Origin: Sphingomonas sp. IC-56
Lineage (GTDB): Bacteria > Pseudomonadota > Alphaproteobacteria > Sphingomonadales > Sphingomonadaceae
Length of the DNA stretch: 64,000 nt
Reading direction: 5' to 3'
Assembly: GCF_021043375.1 (NCBI RefSeq)
Contig: NZ_JAJNDV010000013.1
Location: 1-64,000 of the forward strand
The position numbers were made by a program, and so were the translations under genes. The notes under the pieces are model-generated. The model did no database searches and was not told the DNA's origin. It worked only from the letters and a program-made list of their open reading frames with translations. Below, in pieces: positions 36,644 to 46,279 of the stretch (position 1 is the stretch's first letter; each line of letters opens with the position of its first letter).

Positions 36644-37378
36644 ATGCTTCAGACACCAACGACTGCGACGGCGCCAACGATCGTCCTGGTCGAGGACGAT
36701 CCGCCACTTCGCACCCTGACCTCCCGCGCGCTGCAGGAACATGGCTACAAGGTTCGGCCCGCCGCGACCGGCGCAGAGATGTGGGTCGCGCTGGATGCGG
36801 GTCCCGCGGACCTCGTCATCCTGGACGTGATGCTGCCCGGCACCAGCGGCATCGACCTGTGCCGCATGCTGCGTGAGAAGAGCCAAGTCCCCGTCATCTT
36901 CATCTCCGCCAAGGGGAGCGAGACCGATCGGGTGGTCGGGCTTGAACTCGGCGCCGACGACTATCTCGCCAAGCCGTTCGGCACGCGGGAACTGATTGCC
37001 CGGGTCCGCGCGGTCCTCCGCCGGGGGAGCGGACGGCCGGACGGCGATGCGCAGGCAAGCCAGGGCATTTTGCGGTTCGATGGCTGGACGATCAATCTGC
37101 CGCGGCGCGAGTTGATCTCGCCCACCGGGGCCGTGGTCGACCTGACGGGTGCGGAGTTCGACCTGCTCGTCAGCCTGTGCGACCATGCCGGACGGGTCAT
37201 CGCGCGCGAACGGCTGATCGAGCTGTCGCGCACCCGGTTGGGGGACAGTTCGGACCGAAGCGTCGATGTGCTGGTCAGCCGGCTGCGGCGCAAGCTGTCG
37301 ACCACGGGGGCGAAGGCGCCGATCATCACCGTGCGCGGTGTAGGCTATATGCTGAACGCACCCGTGTCGCGCAATTGA
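36644..37378 (+). CDS. OmpR-family response regulator
   Basis: The 244-aa regulator has an N-terminal receiver with the acidic pair Glu17-Asp18-Asp19, phosphoacceptor Asp61 (VILDVMLPG) and the conserved Lys in DYLAKPFGTREL. A winged-helix DNA-binding domain follows (about residues 140-240, DLTGAEFDLLVSLCDHAG and SRLRRKLS). Its TGA overlaps the TTG start of the kinase gene, so the pair is coupled. The next genes are a carbonic anhydrase and a SulP transporter, so CO2/bicarbonate or another envelope signal may be the input; this is inference. Confidence 0.94.
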   Translation: MLQTPTTATAPTIVLVEDDPPLRTLTSRALQEHGYKVRPAATGAEMWVALDAGPADLVILDVMLPGTSGIDLCRMLREKSQVPVIFISAKGSETDRVVGLELGADDYLAKPFGTRELIARVRAVLRRGSGRPDGDAQASQGILRFDGWTINLPRRELISPTGAVVDLTGAEFDLLVSLCDHAGRVIARERLIELSRTRLGDSSDRSVDVLVSRLRRKLSTTGAKAPIITVRGVGYMLNAPVSRN

Positions 37379-38697
37379 AGCGGTTTCTTCGACCTCCGCT
37401 CGGCCTGATCGGGCAGATTTTTGCGATTCTGCTGCTGGCGATCCTGATTGAATCGGGTGCCAGTGCCTTTTTCTACGAAAGAGCCAGCCAGCTTTCCGTC
37501 CGTGACGATGAGGCGCGCCGGCTAGCCGAGCATCTGATCATCGCGCGCAAGCTGCTGGACGAGGCGCCGCAAGGTACGCGTGATGCCTTGGCGCAGGACC
37601 TGACGACGTCACGCTACAGCATCGACTGGCTGCCCAGGCTACCGGCTTCGTTAGCCGGCGCGCCGACGCTCGACCGGGTGTATCAACAGGTGGTGGTATG
37701 GGAGCCTGGGCTCGCGGCTTCCAACCTTCGGCTGCGGCTAGACGGACCTGCGCGCGAGGCGGTTATTGTTGGCGGGCTGACGCTGCAAGACGGTAGTTGG
37801 ATGGCATTCGGCACGCGGGAGCCCGTGCGGCACCTGGGTTTCTCTCTGGAACGGATGCTGCTCGCTCTCGGCCCCGCAGTAGCCATCATCCTGGTGGGAG
37901 GCGTGTTGGTCCGCCAGACCTTGCTGCCGATGCGCCGCCTGGCGCACGCCGCCGAGCATGTTGGGAGCGACGGCGCTGAGGAAGTTCCTGAAGGGGGCGC
38001 GCGGGAGGTGCGGCGCGTTATCCGCGCGTTTAATCGCATGCAGGCGCGCATCCATCGTTTGATCGCGGACCGTACTCAAGCACTGGCGGCGGTCGGGCAT
38101 GACCTGCGGACGCCGCTTGCCCGCCTGCGGCTGCGCGCCGACGCGATCAACGACCCACACCTGCTAGATGCGATCCAGAGCGATATCGGCGAGATGGAAG
38201 CGATGATCGGCTCGCTGCTGGCTTATCTGGGCGGCGAAGTGGACATCGAGCCGCGCGTCTCGACCGATCTCGCGGTGATGTGTGCCACAATCGCCGACGA
38301 TGCCGCCGATCATGGTCATGCGGTCACCTATGAGGGGCCAGAGCATCTGGAACTGACGATCCGGCCAACGACGCTCAAGCGGGCGATGGTCAATCTGGTG
38401 GAAAACGGCGTGCATTACGCCGGCCGTGTGTGGCTGAAGCTGGAGGTGGCGGACGATCATGTCGTGATCTGCGTTGAGGATGATGGACCGGGCATCCCCC
38501 AGGAAGCGTTGAACAAGGTGCTGGAGCCCTTTGTCCGGCTGGACCGCGCCCGTGCGCGAGACACGTTGGGTCTTGGCCTCGGCCTGTCGATCGTGGCGAA
38601 GGCCGTCGAAGGAGAGGGCGGAGCACTTAAGCTCGAAAACCTTCGCGAAGGCGGGCTGCGCGCGCAAATTGTGTTGAGGCGCGTTTCTTCCGCGTAG
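37375..38697 (+). CDS. Two-component sensor histidine kinase with TTG start
   Basis: The 440-aa kinase begins at TTG 37375 (TTGAAGCGG), overlapping the response-regulator stop; the extra frame upstream is antisense/shadow and not used. Two membrane helices (IFAILLLAILIESGASAFFY and LLALGPAVAIILVGGVLV) flank a ~150-residue periplasmic sensor. A HAMP-like linker, the DHp helix with His242 (AAVGHDLRTPLARLR), and a full HATPase follow (N box MVNLVENGVHY, G1 VEDDGPGIP, G2 TLGLGLGLSIVAKA). Domain order is EnvZ-like. It would phosphorylate the regulator just upstream. Confidence 0.92.
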   Translation: MKRFLRPPLGLIGQIFAILLLAILIESGASAFFYERASQLSVRDDEARRLAEHLIIARKLLDEAPQGTRDALAQDLTTSRYSIDWLPRLPASLAGAPTLDRVYQQVVVWEPGLAASNLRLRLDGPAREAVIVGGLTLQDGSWMAFGTREPVRHLGFSLERMLLALGPAVAIILVGGVLVRQTLLPMRRLAHAAEHVGSDGAEEVPEGGAREVRRVIRAFNRMQARIHRLIADRTQALAAVGHDLRTPLARLRLRADAINDPHLLDAIQSDIGEMEAMIGSLLAYLGGEVDIEPRVSTDLAVMCATIADDAADHGHAVTYEGPEHLELTIRPTTLKRAMVNLVENGVHYAGRVWLKLEVADDHVVICVEDDGPGIPQEALNKVLEPFVRLDRARARDTLGLGLGLSIVAKAVEGEGGALKLENLREGGLRAQIVLRRVSSA

Positions 38698-38798
38698 CAA
38701 CGTTTCGTTACAGGTGCGCTGCTACGCAGCAAAATAAGCTGACTATCTACTTCCTCAATATCGCGCGTCCCCCGCGCGGCTATGAAGGAGTGGAAAGC

Positions 38799-39494
38799 GT
38801 GAACGAAGTCATTGGACGCGTGGTTGGTTTCGAGAAGCAGGTGTTTCCGAACCAGAGTGCCCTGTACTCGACGCTGGCAACACATGGGCAGAGCCCCAAG
38901 GCGCTCATGATCTCCTGTGCGGATTCGCGCGTGGTCCCCGAACACATCATCCAGGCACAGCCAGGTGACCTGTTCGTGTGCCGAAACGCAGGCAACATCG
39001 TGCCGCCTTTCTCCACCCAGAATGGCGGTGTCTCCTCCACGGTGGAATACGCCGTTGCGGCATTGGGTGTGCGCGACATCATCGTGTGCGGTCACTCCGA
39101 TTGCGGCGCGATGAAGGCGCTGATGAACCCAGAGATGCTGGAAGGCATGCCGAATGTCGCTGCCTGGCTGCGTCACAGCCACGCCGCAGAGTCGGTGGTG
39201 AAGGGCGGGTATCCGGAGATGGAGAATGGCGACGCAGTGCGCGCTGCCAGCCTGGAGAACGTCGTCGCCCAGCTCGCCCATCTGCGCACGCACCCGTCGG
39301 TCGCAGCGGCGATCTCGCGCGGTGACGTTGCGCTGCACGGCTGGTTCGTGGACATCAAGGCAGGTGTCGTGCTTGGCCTCGACGGCGTAAGCGGCCGCTT
39401 CGTGCCGATGCGCGATGATCGCCCGCTGCCGGTGGCGCTGCCTGCCGCCAAGCGGATCGCATCTGAAAACCATGCTTTGGAAGCTGCAGAATGA
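38799..39494 (+). CDS. Beta-class carbonic anhydrase
   Basis: This zinc enzyme interconverts CO2 and bicarbonate. In the 231-aa product the zinc ligands are Cys40 (MISCADSRVVPEH), His99 and Cys102 (VCGHSDCGAMKAL), and Asp42/Arg44 form the catalytic dyad. I chose GTG 38799 because the AAGGAG site is 8 bp upstream; an in-frame GTG at 38790 overlaps that site. The stop overlaps the start of the SulP gene (ATGA), so the two are coupled. Together they look like a bicarbonate uptake and hydration unit. Confidence 0.94.
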   Translation: MNEVIGRVVGFEKQVFPNQSALYSTLATHGQSPKALMISCADSRVVPEHIIQAQPGDLFVCRNAGNIVPPFSTQNGGVSSTVEYAVAALGVRDIIVCGHSDCGAMKALMNPEMLEGMPNVAAWLRHSHAAESVVKGGYPEMENGDAVRAASLENVVAQLAHLRTHPSVAAAISRGDVALHGWFVDIKAGVVLGLDGVSGRFVPMRDDRPLPVALPAAKRIASENHALEAAE

Positions 39495-40999
39495 ATCCTG
39501 CCGCTTCGGGGAAGTCCGGCACCAAGGTGCGGGACTTCACGGCGTCCATCGTCGTGTTCCTGGTGGCGATGCCGCTCTGCATGGGCATCGCGATCGCGTC
39601 AGGCGTTCCGCCTGAAAAAGGACTGATCACCGGCATCATCGGCGGTATCGTCGTGGGTGCGCTGGCCGGCTCTCCGCTTCAGGTCAGCGGCCCCGCCGCG
39701 GGTCTGGCGGTGATCGTGTTCGAACTGGTGCGTGACCAAGGTCTATCGGCGCTCGGTCCCATCCTGGTGCTGGCTGGTGCGATCCAGGTGGTAGCCGGCG
39801 TGCTCCGCCTCGGCGGCTGGTTCCGTGCCATTTCCCCGGCGGTTGTTCACGGCATGCTTGCAGGGATCGGTGTTCTGATCGTTGTTGGTCAGTATCATGT
39901 GCTGTTCGATGCCAAGCCGCTCTCCAACGGTCTTGAGAATCTGGCTGCCATGCCCGGCCGTTTGCTGGGCTTGTCGATGAACGACATCCAAGCGACTGAA
40001 ATCGCCTTGCTGCTGGGGCTTCTGACCATCGGCATTATGCTCGCTTGGGAGAAGCTGCGCCCTGCTTCACTGAAACTGCTGCCAGCGGCACTGCTCGGCG
40101 TTGGTACCAGCACCCTCGTCGCCTGGAGTATGGGTCTCGATGTGACTCGCGTCGACGTTCCTGAGAACATCGTCGCGGCGATCGCGCTTCCAGATGCCGG
40201 CTTCTTTGGCCGGTGGGTGGATCCTGCCATTCTGACCGCCGCGATTGCGATTGCCTTCATCGCTAGTGCCGAAACGCTGCTGTCGGCGGCTGCCGTCGAC
40301 CGCATGCATGATGGCGTCCGCACCAACTACAACAAGGAGTTGCGCGCCCAGGGCGTCGGCAATCTGCTTTGCGGCCTTGCGGGCGCACTGCCGATGACTG
40401 GTGTGATCGTCCGCAGCTCGGCCAACGTCCAGGCAGGCGCACAGACGCGGCTTTCCGCGATCCTGCATGGCGTCTGGATCCTCGGCTTCGTTGCGCTGCT
40501 TCCATGGCTGCTGCGTGAAATTCCGATGGCCGCGCTGGGTGCAGTTCTTGTGGTCACGGGCGCGCGGCTGGTGAACTTCAGCCATGCCAAGCATCTGTTC
40601 CGCGATTACGGGCTTCTGCCGGTTGCGATCTGGGCGGTAACTCTGATCCTAGTCGTGGCAGAGGATCTGCTGACCGGCGTGCTCGTTGGCATCGCGCTGT
40701 CGCTTCTCGAACTGGTGCCGAACTTGCGTCGTCTCCGGCTCAAGGTGGACCGGCAGCAGGACGAGGGAATGCAAACCGTAGCCCTTTCGGGCGCCGCGAC
40801 TTTCGTTGCGCTGCCCAAGCTGTCTGACGCTCTCGAGTCTGTTCCTGGCGGGGCGCCCGTGCGGCTCGACCTGACGCAGTGCTCGGCGGTTGACCATACC
40901 TGTTCGGAGCTGTTGAAGGAGTGGCTGCAGCGTCGCCGCGCTGGTGGTGGGCTGGTCGAATTGTCGGGGGCGACCGGCAAGATGGCTGCCTTTGCCTGA
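39491..40999 (+). CDS. SulP-family anion transporter with STAS domain (putative bicarbonate importer)
   Basis: The 502-aa inner-membrane carrier has the SulP N-terminal signature (VFLVAMPLCMGIAIASGVPP, GLITGIIGGIVVGALAGSP). It has about 11-12 membrane segments, the conserved SAETLLSAAAVDRMHDG loop, and a C-terminal cytoplasmic STAS domain (residues about 420-500). SulP proteins carry sulfate, bicarbonate or dicarboxylates. The overlap with carbonic anhydrase favours bicarbonate, as in BicA-type transporters and in CA-SulP fusions known from other bacteria. The substrate is not proven by sequence. Confidence 0.9.
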   Translation: MNPAASGKSGTKVRDFTASIVVFLVAMPLCMGIAIASGVPPEKGLITGIIGGIVVGALAGSPLQVSGPAAGLAVIVFELVRDQGLSALGPILVLAGAIQVVAGVLRLGGWFRAISPAVVHGMLAGIGVLIVVGQYHVLFDAKPLSNGLENLAAMPGRLLGLSMNDIQATEIALLLGLLTIGIMLAWEKLRPASLKLLPAALLGVGTSTLVAWSMGLDVTRVDVPENIVAAIALPDAGFFGRWVDPAILTAAIAIAFIASAETLLSAAAVDRMHDGVRTNYNKELRAQGVGNLLCGLAGALPMTGVIVRSSANVQAGAQTRLSAILHGVWILGFVALLPWLLREIPMAALGAVLVVTGARLVNFSHAKHLFRDYGLLPVAIWAVTLILVVAEDLLTGVLVGIALSLLELVPNLRRLRLKVDRQQDEGMQTVALSGAATFVALPKLSDALESVPGGAPVRLDLTQCSAVDHTCSELLKEWLQRRRAGGGLVELSGATGKMAAFA

Positions 41000-41170
41000 G
41001 CGCAGGCAACACTTCGTAACGGACCGGCAATTCGTTTGACACGTTCGAAACGGTAAGCAACAAGAAGTCCGGACTGATCGCACCTCCCTGTTTTAAGCGC
41101 AGCGGGAGAAGGTGCGGCGGTCCGGGCGCAGGGGGAACTTCACGAAGTCTACCGAAAAAGGGGTTGGCTG

Positions 41171-41992
41171 ATGAAGTTCCTTGTTACCTCCACCGCAGCC
41201 GCGGTGTGTTTTCTCTTGGCCGCGCCGGGGGCGTTGGCACAGGAAACTGACCCGCCGGGTCCTGTCACTGTTTCTGGAAGTGCGGCACTTGTGTCGGATT
41301 ATCGGTTTCGCGGCGTATCGCAGACCGATGAAGAGATGGCGGTCCAGGCCGGCTTTACCGTCACACATGAAAGCGGCGCCTATGTGGGCACCTGGGCATC
41401 GAACCTTTCCGGTTGGGGCACCTTCGGCGGCGCGAACATGGAGCTCGACCTTTACGGTGGCTACAAGTTCGACCTGGGCACCGGCACGTTGGATGTGGGC
41501 CTGACCTGGTACATGTATCCAGGTGGCGCATCCGACACTGATTTCGCCGAGGGATACGCCAAGCTCGGCGGGACCTTGGGGCCGGTATCGCTGACTGCCG
41601 GCGCGGCTTATGCTCCGAAGCAGGAAGCGCTCGGCAACTACTCCGCAACGCCCTATAGTCGTGGTCAGAAGGAAGATAATCTCTACCTTTGGGGCGACGG
41701 TTCGACGGGGCTGCCCGGCACGCCGGTCACGCTAAAAGCCCATATCGGCTATTCGGACGGCAACCCCGGCCTGGGTCCGAACGGCACCAGTGTCGCGCCG
41801 ACCGGGAAATATTGGGACTGGTCGCTCGGGGCCGATGTCGCGGTAGGCCCGCTCACGCTGGGCGTCGCCTATGTCGATACCGACATCAGCCGCAGCGAAT
41901 CCGCCTATCTGCTACCGAACTTCTCTTCGACCAAGGATGGTGGTTCGATCGCGGACGGGCAGGCGGTCTTCTCGGTCTCGGCCGCCTTCTGA
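41171..41992 (+). CDS. TorF-family putative outer-membrane porin
   Basis: The 273-aa product has a signal peptide ending in PGALAQ, then the family start VSGSAALVSDYRFRGVSQTD. Repeated beta-strand motifs follow (ESGAYVGTWASNLSGWG, MELDLYGGYKFDLG, DVGLTWYMYPGG). The end, QAVFSVSAAF, has a terminal Phe. TorF porins are common in sphingomonads; the substrate is unknown. A good ribosome site is not obvious (GGGGTTGGCTG). It lies 73 bp before mntR, with some of mntR's upstream sequence running into its 3' end. Confidence 0.87.
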   Translation: MKFLVTSTAAAVCFLLAAPGALAQETDPPGPVTVSGSAALVSDYRFRGVSQTDEEMAVQAGFTVTHESGAYVGTWASNLSGWGTFGGANMELDLYGGYKFDLGTGTLDVGLTWYMYPGGASDTDFAEGYAKLGGTLGPVSLTAGAAYAPKQEALGNYSATPYSRGQKEDNLYLWGDGSTGLPGTPVTLKAHIGYSDGNPGLGPNGTSVAPTGKYWDWSLGADVAVGPLTLGVAYVDTDISRSESAYLLPNFSSTKDGGSIADGQAVFSVSAAF

Positions 41993-42065
41993 CGTATTGC
42001 CGGTGGTGCGGAGCAGGCGGGATCGCCTGTTTCGCAACCTCCGTGCAGGCGCTAAGACACGCGCC

Positions 42066-42521
42066 ATGAAGGACGCTGAACGCGCCAAAGCACTATCGCC
42101 GAGCGAGCGCCGTGCGGCTGCATTTCGCCGGACGCGTGAGGCGCACAAGAGCGAAGTCGCCGAGGACTATGTCGAACTGATCGGCGACTTGATCGCCGAG
42201 CAGGGGGAGGCGCGCCTAACCGACGTCGCCGAGAACATGGCGGTGACCCAAGCCACTGCGGCGAAGATCGTCGCGCGGCTGAAGCGGGAAGGGCTGGTCG
42301 AGAACAAGCCGTACCGATCGCTGTTCCTGACCGAGGCAGGGACGCAGATGGCCGACCGGTCTCGCTCGCGGCATCGGGTGGTCTATGACTTTCTGCGCGC
42401 GCTGGGGGTCGAGGATGCCGTGGCCGAGGCGGATTCGGAGGGCATCGAGCATCATGTCAGCGACGTCACGCTGGAGGCGATGGCCACGTTCATGTCGACG
42501 CGGAAAACGCACGGCGACTAA
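42066..42521 (+). CDS. mntR: Manganese-responsive regulator MntR
   Basis: The 151-aa DtxR-family repressor senses Mn2+. A winged helix-turn-helix (residues about 45-95, LTDVAENMAVTQATAAKIVA) is followed by the metal-binding dimer domain, with ligands expected in RSRSRHRVVYDFLRALGV and DSEGIEHHVSDVTLEAM. The N-terminal extension (about 30 residues) matches the Gram-negative MntR group. I chose the ATG at 42066; upstream frame is the porin 3' end. It lies immediately upstream of a perfect palindrome and mntH, its expected target. Confidence 0.93.
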   Translation: MKDAERAKALSPSERRAAAFRRTREAHKSEVAEDYVELIGDLIAEQGEARLTDVAENMAVTQATAAKIVARLKREGLVENKPYRSLFLTEAGTQMADRSRSRHRVVYDFLRALGVEDAVAEADSEGIEHHVSDVTLEAMATFMSTRKTHGD

Positions 42522-42526
42522 TGAAA

Positions 42527-42540
42527 TTAGCCTAGGCTAA
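42527..42540. promoter_or_regulatory. Perfect 14-bp palindrome, likely MntR operator
   Basis: TTAGCCTAGGCTAA is a perfect palindrome between the mntR stop and the mntH start. Its AGCC/GGCT half-sites suit a dimeric regulator, and its place directly before mntH fits Mn-dependent repression. The true core promoter is not clear. That MntR binds this sequence is inferred from position and symmetry. Confidence 0.65.
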
Positions 42541-42608
42541 ACTTGAACGAAGGGGCTATCTGTTGGTTGTGCCGTCCACAGGCGGGCACTGGCGGGGAAG
42601 GCCGTGAG

Positions 42609-43964
42609 ATGAGCAGCAGGGGCGACATCACCGACAAAGGTGCCAGTGGCTGGCGCTCCAGTGGCGGGCCTTCGCTTCCAGAGGTGTTCCGCTCCGTGCC
42701 GGTACCCGCGTCCAGCGTAGGGTTACGGCGCCTTGCGGCATTTGCAGGCCCCGGGTTCCTGGTAGCGGTCGGTTACATGGACCCGGGCAACTGGGCGACC
42801 GACCTCGCCGGCGGATCGGCGTTCGGCTATACGCTGCTTTCCGTCATCCTGCTGTCCAACCTGATGGCGATCCTTCTTCAGTCGCTTGCCGCCAGGCTGG
42901 GGATCGCCACGGGACGCGACCTCGCCTCCGCATGCCGCGACGCGTACAGCAAACCCGTAGCGATCCTGTTGTGGGTGCTGTGCGAGATCGCCATCGTCGC
43001 ATGCGATCTTGCCGAAGTGATCGGCACCGCCATCGGCCTGAACCTGTTGTTCGGGCTGCCGCTGGTCTGGGGCGTAGTGCTCACCGCCCTCGACGTCTTC
43101 GTGATCCTGGCGCTCCAGAAGCGCGGCTTCCGCCGGCTGGAAGCGTTCGTAATCGGCCTGCTGGCGATCATTGCTGCATGCTTCGCCTATGAACTGTTCG
43201 TGTCGCGACCAGAGCTTGCCGGCATCGCCCGGGGACTGGTGCCCACGACCGAGATCTTGACCAATCCGGCGATGCTCTACCTCGCCATAGGGATCCTTGG
43301 CGCGACGGTGATGCCACACAACCTGTACCTTCATTCCGCGGTCGTCCAGACACGCGACTTCGTTCCCACGCCCGAAGGCAAGCGCGATGCGGCCAAATGG
43401 GCGACGATCGACACCGTCGTCGCGCTGATGCTGGCCTTGTTCGTCAACGCCGCGATCCTGATCCTGGCAGCCGCCGCGTTCCACACCGCCGGGAACACCG
43501 AGGTCGCCGAGATACAGGACGCCTATAACCTGCTCACCCCCACGCTGGGCGCGGCAATGGCCAGCACCCTGTTCGCGGTGGCGCTGCTCGCCTCGGGGCA
43601 GAACTCCACGGTTACCGCTACGCTGGCGGGCCAGGTGGTCATGGAGGGGTTTCTTCGCCTGCGCCTGGCGCCCTGGTTCCGCCGGCTGATCACCCGCGGG
43701 CTGGCGATCATCCCGGCAGGCATTGTCGCGGCGCTCTATGGCGAGTCCGGCACCGCCAAGCTGCTGGTGCTAAGCCAGGTGATCCTGTCGTTGCAATTGC
43801 CCTTTGCGGTCGTTCCGCTGGTTCAATTCACGTCCGACCGCACGAAGATGGGCAACCTGACGAGCCCGTATTGGTTGAAGTTGATTGCGTGGCTGGTGAC
43901 GGCGCTGATCATAGGCTTGAACGTCAAGCTTCTGCTCGACACGGCAGGCATGACCGGTTCCTGA
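42609..43964 (+). CDS. mntH: Mn2+/H+ symporter of the Nramp family
   Basis: MntH imports Mn2+ (and Fe2+) with protons. The 451-aa product has the Nramp metal-binding motif DPGN at about residue 58 ([16 protein letters not shown]) and MPHN at about 235 ([16 protein letters not shown]), with about 11 membrane segments. ATG 42609 has a GGGGAAGG site upstream; the longer frame from 42543 is rejected. A MntR-like palindrome lies 69 bp upstream. The molybdoenzyme gene starts 24 bp after the stop, so they may share a transcript. Confidence 0.94.
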   Translation: MSSRGDITDKGASGWRSSGGPSLPEVFRSVPVPASSVGLRRLAAFAGPGFLVAVGYMDPGNWATDLAGGSAFGYTLLSVILLSNLMAILLQSLAARLGIATGRDLASACRDAYSKPVAILLWVLCEIAIVACDLAEVIGTAIGLNLLFGLPLVWGVVLTALDVFVILALQKRGFRRLEAFVIGLLAIIAACFAYELFVSRPELAGIARGLVPTTEILTNPAMLYLAIGILGATVMPHNLYLHSAVVQTRDFVPTPEGKRDAAKWATIDTVVALMLALFVNAAILILAAAAFHTAGNTEVAEIQDAYNLLTPTLGAAMASTLFAVALLASGQNSTVTATLAGQVVMEGFLRLRLAPWFRRLITRGLAIIPAGIVAALYGESGTAKLLVLSQVILSLQLPFAVVPLVQFTSDRTKMGNLTSPYWLKLIAWLVTALIIGLNVKLLLDTAGMTGS

Positions 43965-43988
43965 CGAACGCAGGCTGGAGTATGGGTG

Positions 43989-46277
43989 ATGCGGGACGAC
44001 GCAGACGAGACGGTGCATTATGACAAGCCGTCAGGTGGGTGGGGCTCGGTTCGTGGCATCTCGCTGATCGCAGGCAAGGAGAAGGTATCTCCTGGCGCGC
44101 TCGACACGCTGCGCCGACAGAACAAGCCCGGCGGCTTCATGTGCGTGTCCTGCGCCTGGGCAAAGCCCGCCAGCCCGCATCCTTTCGAGTTTTGCGAGAA
44201 CGGCGCCAAGGCAACGCTCTGGGAGCTTACCAGCCGCCGCTGCACGCCTGAGTTCTTCGCCGAACACAACGTGGCCGAGCTCAAGACCTGGCGCGACTAT
44301 GATCTGGAGCAGCAAGGGCGCCTGACGCACCCGATGCGCTATGACCATGCCAGCGATAAATATGTGCCGGTAAGCTGGGAAGAGGCGTTCCGCGCGATCG
44401 GCGACGAGCTTCGCGCGCTCGAGCCAAAGTCGACGGTGTTCTACACGTCCGGGCGGGCGAGCCTTGAGACGTCCTATCTATGGGCATTGTTCGCTCGCTT
44501 GTATGGGCACAACAACCTGCCCGACAGTTCGAACATGTGCCACGAAACCACGTCGGTGGGCCTGAAGAAGGTGATCGGATCGCCGGTCGGCACCTGTGTG
44601 CTCGACGATTTCGAGAAATGCGACGCGATCTTCTTCTTTGGCCAGAACACCGGTTCGAACAGCCCGCGCTTCCTTCACCCGTTGCAGGAAGCGAAGCGCC
44701 GCGGCTGCCGGATCGTGACGTTCAATCCGGTGCAGGAGCGCGGGCTGATCGCCTTCACCAACCCGCAAAGCCCGGTGGAGATGGTGACGGGCAAGGAGAC
44801 GGAGATCTCCGACCTGTATTTCCAGGTGCGGCCGAGCGGCGACATCGCGGCGATCCTGGGCATGTGCAAGCATGTGCTTGCGCGCGAGGAACGGCAGTGG
44901 GCCGAGCGGCAGCACCATCTGATCGACGTCGATTTCATCGCGCAGCACACTCACGACTTCGACGCGTTCGCCGCGATGGTGAAGGCCACGCCATGGGAGG
45001 AGATCGAGCGCGAGTCCGGCCTCGCGCGGGCCGACCTGGAAGCGGCGGCTGACATCTATTGCGAGGCGAAGAACGTCATCGGCATCTATGGCATGGGCGT
45101 CACGCAGCATGTTCATGGTTCGCAGACGATCGGGACCCTGATCAATCTGCTGCTGCTGCGCGGTAACATAGGCCGCGAGGGGGCCGGGATTTCGCCGGTG
45201 CGCGGCCATTCCAACGTGCAGGGCCAGCGCACGGTCGGCATTTCCGAGAAGCCCGAACTCGTGCCGCTGGACGCGCTCAAGAAGCTGTATGGCTTCGACC
45301 CGCCCACCGAAAAGGGCATGAACACGGTCGAGGCGTGCGAAGGCATATTGGCGGGCAGGGTGAAGGCGTTCCTCGGCCTGGGTGGCAACTTCGTTCGGGC
45401 AATTCCCGAGCGCGAGAAGATGGAGGCGGCCTGGACCGACATGCGCCTGACCGTGCAGATCGCGACCAAGCTGAACCGCAGTCACCTGATCAACGGGCAG
45501 GTCGCCTATCTGCTGCCATGCCTTGGCAGGTCCGAGGAGGACATGCAGGCGAGCGGCGCGCAGATCGTGACCATGGAGGACACCATGTCGTGTATCCACG
45601 GCTCGATCAGCCGGCGGACGCCCGCGAGCGAGCATCTGCTTTCCGAACTGGAGATCGTGGCGGGGATCGCGAAGCAGACGCTTCCTGCTAATCCCAAGGT
45701 GCAATGGGACGAGTGGGTCGGCGATTATGCCAAGGTCCGCGACCTGATCGAAGCGACCTATCCGGATGAATTCGCCGACTTCAATGCGCGGGTGTTCACG
45801 CCCGGCGGCTTCTACCGCGGCAATGCGGCGCGAGAGCGGGTGTGGAAGACCGAGAGTGGCAAGGCGGAATTTACCCTGCCCGAGACGCTGAACGCCTCCG
45901 GGTTCGATGATGCGCCGGGCCGCTATCGGCTGATCACGCTGCGATCGAACGATCAGTTCAACACCACGATCTATGGCTATTCCGACCGGCTGCGCGGGAT
46001 TGAGGGCACGCGCGACGTGCTGCTGATGAACCGCGAGGAGATGGCGAAAGCCGGGGTGGCCGAGGGCCAGGTGGTCGCGCTGGTCAGCGATGCCGAGGAT
46101 GGTGTGCACCGCGAAGTGGGCGGGCTGGTGGTGACGCCCTTCTCGCTGCCGAACGGCTGCGTCGCTGCTTATTATCCGGAAATGAACCCGCTGATGCCGC
46201 TGTCGCATCACGACCGCCTGTCGAAAACTCCGGCCGCCAAGTCAGTGCCGGTGCGGATCAAGGCGGACGCACGCTGA
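43989..46277 (+). CDS. FdhF/YdeP-family molybdopterin oxidoreductase
   Basis: The 762-aa catalytic subunit is of the formate-dehydrogenase-like YdeP group. Cys52, Cys55 and Cys69 (CVSCAW...FEFCENG) could be iron-sulfur ligands. The likely Mo ligand is Cys184 in SSNMCHETTS, in place of selenocysteine. Mo-bis-MGD binding motifs follow (FFFGQNTGSNSPRF, GMGVTQHVHGSQT, RGHSNVQGQRTVG). No gene for an electron-transfer beta subunit is beside it, which fits a stand-alone soluble enzyme. fdhD and mobA follow at once. The substrate is unknown; in some species YdeP-like proteins relate to acid resistance. Confidence 0.9.
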   Translation: MRDDADETVHYDKPSGGWGSVRGISLIAGKEKVSPGALDTLRRQNKPGGFMCVSCAWAKPASPHPFEFCENGAKATLWELTSRRCTPEFFAEHNVAELKTWRDYDLEQQGRLTHPMRYDHASDKYVPVSWEEAFRAIGDELRALEPKSTVFYTSGRASLETSYLWALFARLYGHNNLPDSSNMCHETTSVGLKKVIGSPVGTCVLDDFEKCDAIFFFGQNTGSNSPRFLHPLQEAKRRGCRIVTFNPVQERGLIAFTNPQSPVEMVTGKETEISDLYFQVRPSGDIAAILGMCKHVLAREERQWAERQHHLIDVDFIAQHTHDFDAFAAMVKATPWEEIERESGLARADLEAAADIYCEAKNVIGIYGMGVTQHVHGSQTIGTLINLLLLRGNIGREGAGISPVRGHSNVQGQRTVGISEKPELVPLDALKKLYGFDPPTEKGMNTVEACEGILAGRVKAFLGLGGNFVRAIPEREKMEAAWTDMRLTVQIATKLNRSHLINGQVAYLLPCLGRSEEDMQASGAQIVTMEDTMSCIHGSISRRTPASEHLLSELEIVAGIAKQTLPANPKVQWDEWVGDYAKVRDLIEATYPDEFADFNARVFTPGGFYRGNAARERVWKTESGKAEFTLPETLNASGFDDAPGRYRLITLRSNDQFNTTIYGYSDRLRGIEGTRDVLLMNREEMAKAGVAEGQVVALVSDAEDGVHREVGGLVVTPFSLPNGCVAAYYPEMNPLMPLSHHDRLSKTPAAKSVPVRIKADAR

Positions 46278-46279
46278 AC

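Noticed and set aside
38700-38798. Small hairpins (GCTGC/GCAGC and GCGCG/CGCGC) before the carbonic anhydrase gene
   Set aside because: Arms of 5 bp are expected by chance in GC-rich DNA; no riboswitch-like fold is visible.
44478-46211. 577-codon minus-strand open frame
   Set aside because: It is antisense to the molybdopterin oxidoreductase, which has clear cofactor motifs.
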